From positions 1 to 64,000 of the forward strand of contig KQ965744.1 of assembly GCA_001574975.1 (NCBI GenBank): a DNA stretch of 64,000 nt, in the 5' to 3' direction. Source of the stretch: Gonapodya prolifera JEL478 (taxonomy: Eukaryota > Monoblepharomycota > Monoblepharidomycetes > Monoblepharidales > Gonapodyaceae). A program made the position numbers and the translations under genes. The notes beneath the pieces are model-generated. The model did not search any database. It saw nothing but the letters and a program-made list of their open reading frames with translations, and was not told the origin of the DNA. Of the stretch, positions 1-9,960 are shown in pieces. Position 1 is the stretch's first letter, and every line of letters starts with the position of its first letter.

Positions 1-244
1 CGTCACCCAGATATGATTCCGGGACACAAGGTCCTATTGCAAATCATCAAAATATGGAATGGGTAAACATCGTCGCGTTCTAGTATGGATTCTGACTTAG
101 AGGCGTTCAGCCATTATCCTGCGCATGTTAGCTTCGCGGCACTAGCTGTTCAGCTAACCGCAAATACCAATTATGCGAATCAACGGTTCCTCTCGTACTA
201 AGTTGAATTACTATTGCAACAACACTTCATCAGTAGGGTAAAAC
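1..244 (-). rRNA. 28S (large subunit) rRNA, 3'-region fragment
   Basis: The plus strand reads as the reverse complement of the conserved 3' part of fungal 28S rRNA. It contains the sarcin/ricin loop neighbourhood (complement of AGTACGAGAGGAAC) and the segment GATTCTGACTTAGAGGCGTT. Conservation is good up to about position 244 (GGGTAAAACT) and then stops abruptly; normal 28S would continue with the complement of the GACAGGTTAG segment. The fragment runs off the left edge, so its 3' end is not seen. It is either the border of the rDNA array or a displaced, 5'-truncated copy. Identity is certain; functionality is doubtful because of the break. Confidence 0.9.
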
Positions 245-1360
245 TTTTGAAATTTGTTTCTTTCCTTCCCCAGTCATTGTATGGACAGGGTCAGTTGTGC
301 AACTGTAATCATGTTGTTGTGCTTCTTCCCTGACTGCAAGTAATGTACACTGTGAATGACCACAAGCTTAATCATGTACATCATATTGTTGCTAAAAAGT
401 ATTAATACAATGTTGGCAACTTTATTGCAAACAAGGAGGCTGGGACTGCAATGGTTCAACTAACCCATGCTGATGACAGCTTCAAGTGAGTTGTGGATTT
501 AAGGTTCCACCTACCAGTGACATACCAACTCTATCCCAAACCTCAATTAACATCTTGTATCGTAATTAAGGAATATGATGTGCAGAGGGGTCAGTAAGGC
601 AAGACACATGAACCCTATGTGTGGGAGTAGAACATTCATCTCCACAATCCATGATCATGTTCAAATTCCATCTCCAACACCAGCCCTTGCACCACAACTC
701 CAATTTTATCGAAAATAAGGAATTTGTGGCAGCGACTGCTCTGCAAGTCCAGGTGCATGACACCAGTGCTTGGATAGTGAAATACTTTCGCGGGGGTCAC
801 TGCACCATGCTCCAACACCACTCCGACCGCCACCACTTGCTCAAAGTCGCTAATTTTATCGTGGTTTAATGGAAGCTGGGAACATGATGGGTCTTTTAGG
901 CCATTTGCTTGATGCCCGCAAGTGTATTGCACAAACTCCCTTGTCGGATGGCGGTCCACCTTCCCACACAATTCCAAAGACCGCTGCTTACGCCATGACA
1001 CCAACGCTATTTTACGCAAGGAAGGTTCAGTCGACACAGGTTGGTAAAGGTGACTGTGTGCTTGGGCGGTTGAACGAATCGCTGCAGGACCCATTCCAAC
1101 GCCATTCGGACTATGACATCTTGCATTATGATGCAAATTTCACGTTTCAGAAGTAGTCCGGGGCCGTGTATGGCGTTTGATGTCTTGAGAGAAGTCAATC
1201 AACTTTCCAAGCATCTTCCAAACATCGCGATCGATGCATTATGGACCTCGGGGCTACACGAGACGCAATCTCGTGCTCCCGTTTTTCTCCAGGCTAACTT
1301 AGAACTTCACTCATTCCCCCCTTTTTTTTTTGGTTGGAACTGTACACCTTGAAGTTCCGC
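245..1360. other. No gene recognised between rRNA fragment and repeat array
   Basis: About 1.1 kb with only short overlapping open frames on both strands (longest 166 codons, minus), none with recognisable protein character. Base composition changes from AT-rich (245-560) to mixed. I see no match here to the modules of the array that follows. Confidence 0.5.
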
Positions 1361-4045
1361 ACAAACTTCAATCGATTGATTCACGGGCACATGATGCGAA
1401 CCAGCGCATTCCCCTCGCGCTTCCTTCCACAGCTGTCGCTTCAAATCGGTGGATCCCGCCGCCTGCCTGTCTGTCGCCGACTCCCTCAGCTCGCGTCCGA
1501 GTTGTGTTTTGGCGATTGGTGAGTGATTCCCTCGATTGGCCGCGTTTCCAACGTCAAATTTCACCGGCGGATTGATTTTCTACTCTCCTTTCTTCCCCGC
1601 GCGATTCCCCGTGAAGCTTCGTATCTGAGGCAGGAATGCTCCCGGTCTCGCTCTCGGTTGAATGATCCCGCTCAAGTCCCAACACCGAACAAATGCTGCA
1701 GAGAACGGAGTAGCCAGACGGCAACAAAGCGCGTGAGTGGCTTGATGGCACGGAATCTCCTCCCGTCCCTGGATTCCGCTTTGGTGTTCAAAACACTCAA
1801 AACACCTCACACTCAGTCACGGCATCCGCCGCCGGGCGACTTGCAACTCGCGTCGAACCCCACGGAATCCTCCACCATTTCTAGCACTGTACGCTTCCTT
1901 ACCCTCCGCCAAGCCACAATTGGAGCCAAACGGTTGCGGGAAACTTGCAACGTGTCCGCCCTGTTCGTCACCCGATGTTTCGGAAGGCACATGAAACGGT
2001 CGGCGGCGAATGATAAGGTGGGTTTCAGGGAACCGCTGCAATGGCGCACCATTTGTCGCACGATGGTGGTGCTGTTCATGGAGTGGGGTTTCCTCAACCA
2101 ACCGGGTATGGCGCAAGATGTCACTTTGTCCCTTCCTGTCTCCGCAATGGCCCTCCTTTATCCTCGAATGTCAAGGCTATAAAATTTCTGTTTCTTTGCG
2201 CACGGCCTGTCTGAATTCTCCTGTCATCCTGCGTCCCCCGTCCCACTCGTGCAACGTTGCAGAAACACTCCTCCCATGTTCCTTCACCTTTCTACGCCGC
2301 GTTGACTCTCCCTTCCATCCACTACAACGTCACAGCCACCTGGCGTCTCTTCCGTGCTCTTACAGCACCCCTGCCTGAGACTTCACTCCCGCCAACACAC
2401 ACCCCATCCCCTACGGACACAAGGACAACCTCAAGCATTCCGCCTGCCATCCCCACGACACACTCATAGTGGCACGTTGGGCCATGTGCTCCGCCGCCGC
2501 ATCCCCCGCCCGCCCTTCCTGCGCGCCAGATCGTTCACGGCACCCCAGTCACCAACACTCCAAACCGAGCGTCCCTGACAATCCCCAACTGCCACGCCCC
2601 ATATAACCCTTAACTTGACACGGACGGCAATCCACTTCGCGGCTTACGGCCCCGTTGTCCACCACCAACCCGCCCCCACACTCTTCCACTTCCAACCAAG
2701 GCGGTTTCCTCCGGAGCTCCGGGCGTCGTCAGGGGTGGACGGGACGGCGGAAAAGGAACAGGAGCAGAGCGGTGCTGGCGATTTCAGCATGCGATGGGAA
2801 TGGAGGCGTGGGAGTCTGAGCGCACAGCGAGAGTGCCAGGAGGCGTGCGTGAGATGTGCGATGTGCAGAGAGGGGAAGGGCGGCCGGGCGAACCTCGTCA
2901 ATCCAGCCCATGCAGTTGAGTCATACACACGGCACTCGCGGCGTGGGGCTGGCGCGGGTTGGCGCTGATAACGTGGAGATGGGCGAGAGGTTGGAGGCCG
3001 TGCGCAAAGGTGGATACGGGCGTGGCGACCATGGGACGCCGATCTTACGCACGTGGGAACTTCTGCGTGGACGGTGGCGGTGCTGGCACGGGTGTTGGTG
3101 TGGGGACGAAATGCGCCGAGTCCCTCCTCTTGCCGGCTGCACTAGTCATGCGCCGAACCCACTCTTGTCACACCCGTTCTCGGGGGCGATGCGCAACGCT
3201 GGAGCAGGGTCTGGGACTGTCTGGACTGCACTTGGTGGCGGGGGGTGGCGGTACGCGGTGTGCGGGGACTGCTGGACGGAGGGTGGGAGTGATGCGCGAC
3301 ACCGTCGCAGAGTTTGGGATTGACTGGACTGCGCGTGGTGGCGCGGATGTGGTACGCGGTGTAGTGGGGACTGCTGGATGGACGGATGGGGGACTATTAC
3401 CAACGAGATCGCTCCCATCCCAAGCACGCACCACCCCAACCCCCACCACACCACCGGGTCAGCGCTCGCACTGCCATGGACAGTGTCAAGCAGCGTATGT
3501 GACGCATTCACGTAATACGAGCTTGCGGAAGGCGTGGGGATCACGCCGAGCATGGTTTTGCCATGTGCAGCGGGGAAACTGGTGTGCCGGATTGAGAAGG
3601 CCCCCGCCCTTCTCCTCCCTCCGCTTTGCACGCATGCGTTTCCCCCACTCGCCTTGCGCTCATGTACATGGCGCTGGCGGCGCGGGCAATGTAGAGATGG
3701 GCGAGTTGTTAAAGGCTGCACACGAAGGCGTGTGGGGTCGTGGCGGTTGTGGGTCGCACGCTTTCGGGCGTGGGAAAGGGAAAAGATGCTGGCGTGATGG
3801 TCGGGATGGAGACAGAATGCGCCGAGTTCCACGCCCACACCCTGCTGCATGGATTTCCAAGCATCTTCCAAACACCCTCCAAATGTTATCCGAAGCGCCA
3901 TCTCATGTTTCCATTGTTCTTCTTTATTCTCTTTGTGTTAAAAACTTAACTTATATCCTTTGCTATATTGTTGCCTTGAGCGCAGTTTGAAAAATGCTTT
4001 ATGTTTTATCTCAATGCGGCTGAGTGGGGGCTTCCTTTTCTGTTG
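1361..4045 (+). repeat. Diverged repeat array, unit 1 (modules A-B)
   Basis: The unit starts with the A module around TTCAATCGATTGATTCACGG (from about 1368), repeated at about 4052 and, more weakly, at about 12955. Further matches in the same order are the GGTGAGTGATTCCCTCGATT donor-like site at about 1517, the GAAGCTTC stretch near 1613, the CCTACGGACACAAGGAC stretch near 2410 and the CTGACAATCCCCAACTGCC stretch near 2575. A sub-repeat of about 180 bp (GGAGATGGGCGAG ... GCGCCGAGT) occurs at about 2970-3125 and again at about 3685-3830. Long open frames here (for example 343 codons at 2959-3990) look like GC-rich chance frames. The strand given only follows the donor-like sites. Confidence 0.6.
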
Positions 4046-6900
4046 CTCACGAAACTTCAATCGATTGATTCACGGGCATAAGAAGAGCCAGCACGTTCGC
4101 TGCGCCCTCTCTTCCAAACCTCTCGTCGCGAATCAATGGATCCCGCCGCTTGCCTGTTTGTCGCCGATTCCTTCACCTCGGTCGGAACCGCGTCTTGGAT
4201 GGGTGAGTAATTTCCTCGATTGACAGCGTTTCGCGTACGAACGTCACTGGCTTACTGTTTTTTTCTGCACTCTCCTCTCTTTTTCGGCGCCGTTCGTCGT
4301 GAAGCTTCATGTCTGGGCTACGTTGTGTCGACACTCGGTAGAATGATTCCACCCAAATCCCATCAACGAGTGATGCTGCGACAAACGGAGCATGAAACGG
4401 AAACGAGGCGCGTGAGTGTCATGGAGCGCTTGCGCGGAATCTTCTTTTCTGTGAAGTCCAATTTGGCATTCACCACACTCATGGCACTCAGTCACACCAA
4501 CCGCCACCATGCATCTTGCGACACGCCGAGCCGCCACGAGTCCTTTGCTGTTACCGCTCCGCTTGCGCTCGTCGCCACCGTCGAGCCACAACAAGAGTCA
4601 AAAGTTGGCTGCACATTTGCAACACGTCCACCCGGTATCCAACGCGATGTTCCAGGCAGCGCATCAGCGGTCGTCGGGAGATTATAAAGTGAGTTTCGGA
4701 GAGCCGTGATGCAACATTTTTCGGGAGATGATGGAACAGTTAATTGCGTGGTGGTTCGACAACCGAGGGGAAATGGCACGAGGTGTGGCTTTATTATTTC
4801 CTGCCGTGCGCTTCGTGAAGATTCGTGTTTGCGCTCAATCGGTCAAGGGTTTAACAGTTTCGTTTCTCACTTAGTCTGTCCAAATCACCTTTCACCCCGC
4901 CACCGCCTCCCCCCAACCTCGCACAACACTCCTACCATTTCCCTCCTCCTCCGTTCTCTGCGCTGATCCCCCTCCCCCTTGGGTCTACCGCAACGCCAAG
5001 GCTACCTGAACCCTCATCCGCACTCGCACAGAATCACTGCCGCCGACTCTCCTCTCCCATCACTCACTACCCATCCCCTACGGACGCAAGGACTGTCTCA
5101 AACACTCCGCCTGCCATCCCCGTGCCACACGCACTCCGCCCCCTCGCGCCTCTCCCTACCTTCCCGCGTGCCGCCATTGTCCACTTCACCCTTGTCACAA
5201 AAATACAATGCCCTGTGTCTCAACAGGGTTTCTGACAATCGTCAACTGCCTCCCGCGCACTTGTTACTTGACCCCGACAACCACCCTCGCCCACGGGTAC
5301 CGTTGTCCACCGCCACCTCACCCCACGTCTCCTCTACTGCCGGCGGCGCACAACGTATCATCTGGGTAGGACTGACCGGTGGAAGAAGGGACGAGACCAG
5401 GGCACCCTCAGCCATTTTAGCGCGAATGGGTACGGGGGTGTCGGACTCGTTGGGGTGGGCCGGGAGGAGAATACCCTCGTCCCTCCAACCCTTCCCGCAT
5501 CCGCAACCGTGCGTCTCGGCCGCTTTCCCTGCGTTCGTACCTAGAGACCCCCGGCTTGCTCACTTCTTCCTCCTCCCTGCGGTGGTTTTGCAACGTGCGC
5601 GGCACATACAGCCCCGATCAGAGCCCTCGGTCGGAACACGAGAGGCCTTCACGCGAGGCATCCACACGGCGCTCGCGGCATGTGTTGGGAGGGACGGTGT
5701 GGGGATGTACGTGCGGTCGGGATTTTTTTCGGTGGGTGTTGGGTAAACGTGGGCTGAGGGATGGGCGTCGTGGGATAGATGATGGAGTGTGTTCCACAGA
5801 GCATCTTAAATTTTCGGGGAGTATTTTTCTACATCGCGCGTGTGAATGGAAAATTACGGATGGACGTGGAGTCTCGGAGTCGTGTACCCCAGGTGGAGCG
5901 TTAGTAAAGCGTGCAGCATGATGATTGTATGGAGGACGCAACGAACTAACAAATTGGAGGTGGGTAGTGGAAGTGAGGCGTATAGTGGAGGGACGCAACG
6001 GACGAAAAACTGCACGTGAATTGCGGAAATGAGGCGAATGTTGGTTGGTCGCAAATTGGAATAGACACATGGTCGGTTGGATCAGCGAAGACGAGGTCAC
6101 ATGCGTGAGGAGTGGTTGCAAGTGAACGTGTTCTGTCTCTGAAGAGCATTACGTTGGTCCCTTGTTTCACTCAGCTCTTCCTTCATATACAGATCCGTGT
6201 GCACGGCACACTTCCCCCGACACTCTCGCATCCACCCCCCTCGCTGCCACAGAAATACCTTTGCCTCACAAAACGCATTTTTCTCACTCCACGGCCTGTC
6301 CTCCACCCTTCAATCATGCGATGGTCTGCTCCTCCCAACCCCCGTCTCCAGCCGATGCCGCCCGCTCCATTTTCCCACCGCGCTGAGCGCTTTCAAACCC
6401 ACAGGCCATCGTGGAATGCAGTCATTGCGGCGCAGCGGACGGGCTGGGATGTTGGGATGCTGCAACGGGGCTGGGGGGTGGGGAGACATGGCGCTGAGTC
6501 CCGAGCACACACCCCGCTGCCCTCGTACGTGCAAACCCACTTTTGAGAAGCGATTCGATATGCGCAACGCCGTGACCGGGGTCGGGAGCGTGTGGGACGC
6601 GTTGGATGGAGTGTGGATCCCACCGAGCCTGGGGTTTGTCGTGCGCAGGTGGGAGGTGCTCGAGTGTTTGGTTGGGGCGCGACAGGTCGAGGTCGGTGGC
6701 AGTGGCGGTGATAGGAAGAATTTGGTAGCGTGGATCCAGTGGCTGTTTGAAGTGTGGCGGGGTGTGATGGGTGAGTGCAATTTGGCGCACGTGCATCTCT
6801 GGCCTGCAAGTACTCACAACCGGTCATCCGCACCCCAGACCACTGACGCTCACACACACTAAGCTCCTTCCCGCGCATAAAGAACCAGCGATTGCCTCCC
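4046..6900 (+). repeat. Diverged repeat array, unit 2 (modules A-B-C-D)
   Basis: A module 4046-4530 aligns to 1361-1850. B (CTGACAATCGTCAACTGCC near 5232) aligns to 2575. C at about 5690-6160 (TGGGCGTCGTGGGATAGATGA, then GAGGAGTGGTTGCAAGTGAA) recurs at 7370, 14230 and 16550. D at about 6170-6870 contains GAGGTGCTCGAGTGTTTGGT and a donor-like GGTGAGTGCAATTTGG at about 6767, followed by CTGACGCTCACACAC and an AAG acceptor-like end near 6883. The frame around 6560-6770 reads VWDALDGVW and EVLECLVGARQVEV, recalling the copy at about 9600, so the D module may once have coded for protein. No intact gene is seen. Confidence 0.6.
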
Positions 6901-6959
6901 CGTCCAGTGTGCCAATGGGCGTAGCCGCCGTATCACGCAGCAAAAGGTCGTAGCACGGT

Positions 6960-8840
6960 TGACGAACGGTGCATGGTGCGTCGGGATGCGGAGAGGATGT
7001 CGAAGTCGACGGGGAGATTTTCAATTGCGTTAAGGACGGTTGCGGGCACGAGGAAGACGAAGAAGGTGGTGGTGGTGGTGGGAGTCGAGAGAACCTGGAG
7101 GTTCAGGATAGCAAGCCGCCACTCCGACCCGCCCTACCTCCTATGCGCACGTGCACGTCTCGCTCGCTCTGCGTGCCGTGCGCTCGCTCACATGGAACTT
7201 GCGGTATGGATTGGTTTGAATGGCGTGTTGATGGCTGGAGGCCCTCCAGGTACACGTTCACATGGCACTGGCGGGATGGCTTGGGGTGGGCGGCGCGGAG
7301 ATGGTCGGAACGTTGCGTGTTTTTGTCAGGTGAGTTTTTTGAGGGGGGGAGGGGTGAGCGATGGACGTCGCGGGATTTAGGATGGAGAGTATCCTGCGGA
7401 GTGTCTCACCTACGCGGAGCGTATTAACGTTGATCTCATGTTTGAGTGGACAATGTACGAACGGGCGTGGTGTCCGTCGGAGGCGAGTGATCTACGTGGA
7501 ACGTATGCGAAAGTCGGGGTGATGACGGGATGGGGGATGTGACGAACGGACAAAATGGACGTATTTCGCGGACGCGAGGCGTATGTTGGTTAATCGCAGA
7601 TTGGAATGGACGGATGGACGACTGAAAGCGTGATCGCAATGTGTGAGGAGGGGTTGCAAAAATCGCCCCGAAGAACGCTTCTGTTGTCCTTGTCCCTCTC
7701 GACTCATTCGTCCCCGATCCCTTTGAACCGCCGTCATCAGCCGATGTTCTCGCCCGGTCCATTCTCACAACCGGTGGTATCAATCCCTCTGTTGTGGGTG
7801 TGGAGTCCACAGTGGCCACAGTGACGCAGAAGACAGCCACACACATGCACCGTCAAGTGTGTTGGTGGCATCCGCAGGATGCAAACCCCTCGCGTGCGAG
7901 CGTGGGAATTTCCGCGAAACGGAAGGTGGCGATGCTGGCGCATGGGTCTGGTTGGGGATGTAAGGCGCCCAGTCCCGCGCGCGCATCATCTTCTATGTGC
8001 GAACCCCTCCCGTGTGCCCATCTCTCCACGCGCAACACCGTGGCTGGGGGCCGAGATCGGGTGGGTAGCACTGTATGGCCCAGTGGTGCTCTGCGGTGCG
8101 TGCGGTGCGTGATGGGGACTGATCGTGGGTGGTGGTGTTTGGGGGTTCTGGCGGACGAGTTGTACCCGGTGCGCTACCGCCGCCGTGCCATTGCTAGTGC
8201 CCCCATAGACATGGTCAAGCGGTCTATGGGATGGCCACGCGACCTTGTGGAGGCCGCCGAGCGTGGAGTTTGCTGTGTATAGATACGAGGTGCTCGCTCG
8301 CTTATTCGGTCAGGGCTCCGCAGGCGATGTCGGTGGCAGTGGCAGTGGTGCTAGGGAGGATATGGGTATTTGAACACAGCTGGCGTTTGAAGTGTGGCGG
8401 GTTGTGATATGTGAGTCTATTTCGGCTCAAGATTACGCACGCGCGTCCGATCACCCCCGCCACACCATTTCTGACGCTCACACACCGAGTACTCCTTCTC
8501 GCGCACAAGAATACCGGAGCGCTCCTCGTTTACATCTACGCATCTTCCAGCCCTTCCTCTCCGCTTTCCCACACGAACTCCGTCACATTGTTCCGCCACC
8601 GCACGCTGTCTTCGACGTCCTCACGATCCTCGCTTCATAATCCGCCACGGATGGACGCCACGGGAGGTTCCTTCGCAGTGCATATGCCCTATCGGCCCTT
8701 CCGGGATCTTGCCTCTTATCAGACTTCCTGCGCAAATCTGGACCATGAACGATGTTTGAGTGATGCGAGTTTTGAAAGGGACCGAGGCATGTGGGTGGCG
8801 TTCTGATGCGAAATCTCTACTTGCCTTTCAAGTCAATGCA
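6960..8840 (+). repeat. Diverged repeat array, unit 3 (late B-C-D, A missing)
   Basis: A long stretch at about 7770-8840 is clearly homologous to 14720-15840. Shared landmarks in order are GTTTCCGCGAAACGGA-like (7907 / 14825), GGGTCTGGTTGGGGAT, CACTGTATGGCCCAGTGGTG (8070 / 14980), AGACATGGTCAAGCGGTC (8208 / 15130), GGTGAGTCTATTTCGG-type donor (8408 / 15330) and GCATATGCCCTATCGGCCCT (8680 / 15690). By eye the two copies are roughly 80-85 percent alike. The C module precedes D (about 7270-7660). No intact reading frame spans the homologous part. Confidence 0.7.
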
Positions 8841-8929
8841 TTTGCTCTGCAGTTCGCCAAACGGTGTGTTTCTTCAACCCCCACCACCCTCCATTTGACA
8901 CCGATTTCCACTAACACCCACAGCCGACG

Positions 8930-9960
8930 CCATACGTCTCCACTTATCGACCACCGCGAACTGGGGCAGCTGTCTCCCCCGCTCAGCCTACCATGCGGGG
9001 AGGACTGAATGGCGGAAGAAGGGCTGGGAGAAGAACGCTCTCGGCGATTTCAGATGGCCCCTTTGCCCCCTCTCAGTCATCCGTTCCTCCTTTTCGCACG
9101 CAATCTTTTCGTTGCACTTGCACCCCATCCGTCCGCACGACACTGGCGGCGTAGTCGGTGTGGGAAGCGCTTAGATGGGTGAAAGGTTGTAGGACGCCCG
9201 CAAAGGAAGGTGCGGTTGTAGTGGCCACGGGACGCAAACTTACCCCCCGTAGGAGTCTCTGCGAAGAGAGGGTGCGAATGCTGGCATCTAGGGGTGGTGA
9301 GAGTCCTGGGCCCAAGTCTTGATAAACTCTACATGCAGACCCCACTCTCATCACACCTCCTCTCGCGGGCCGGATTTGCCATGCGCGCGACGTTGTGGTT
9401 GGATTACGATCGGCTGGGCCGTGCATGTGGCGCAGTGTCGAGGGTACTAGTTTGCGGCGGGAGTTCATGGGGACGTATCATGCCAGTCCGAGCTGCACGG
9501 CGCTTGAGACTCGCACCTACGAGCAGTGCCCGGCTGCGTATGGGACGCGATCGCACAACAAGTGCTTGTGTATGGCATGTGGATTCTGCCGATCTTGGAG
9601 TTTGCGGTGTGCTGGTGTGAGGTGCTCGAGTGTTTGGTCAGGCCGCGGCAGGTCGAGGTCCTTTGTAGCAGCAGTGCTGGCAGGGAGGAGTTGGGCACAG
9701 CGGGCGTTTGAGGTCGGGGCCGGTGTGATGGTGAGTCAATTTCGAAGGTGTCTCCCTGTGCACGTGCTCACAACCAACCGCTTACACCCACCACCACCCC
9801 CCTGACGTTCGCATACCCCGCGCTTCTTCCCATGCATAAGACACCGACGCGCTCCCCGTATGCTCCTGCCCACCTCCCGAATCATTCCTCCCCGCTTTCT
9901 TATGCCGACGCTGCCGTACTGTCCCCGCGACCTTGGGCACGTTCTTGATGTGCTAACGTT
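8930..9960 (+). repeat. Diverged repeat array, unit 4 (partial)
   Basis: About 8940-9060 (CATGCGGGGAGGACTGAATGG, GGAAGAAGGG, CGATTTCAGATGG) matches late B at 5370-5430, 2730-2800 and 13640-13720. About 9150-9300 resembles the 2970-3130 sub-repeat. About 9560-9840 is a D piece: GAGGTGCTCGAGTGTTTGGT, donor-like GGTGAGTCAATTTCG at 9727, then CTGACGTTCGCATACC and an AAG end near 9840. No gene seen. Confidence 0.55.

Noticed and set aside
245-560. Group I intron or R2-type retroelement at the 28S break
   Set aside because: No conserved group I core (P/Q/R/S) or reverse-transcriptase frame was seen next to the break, and the other flank of 28S is not present to define an insertion.
2959-3990. 343-codon plus-strand open frame in the repeat array
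   Set aside because: Composition is Gly/Arg/Trp/Cys/His from GC-rich repeats, contains the sub-repeat twice, and the frame is not kept in homologous copies.
8100-8120. CRISPR-like short direct repeats in the GC-rich region
   Set aside because: Short GGTGCGTGCGGTGCGTG-type tandem words occur, but there is no regular repeat-spacer arrangement, and the DNA is eukaryotic.
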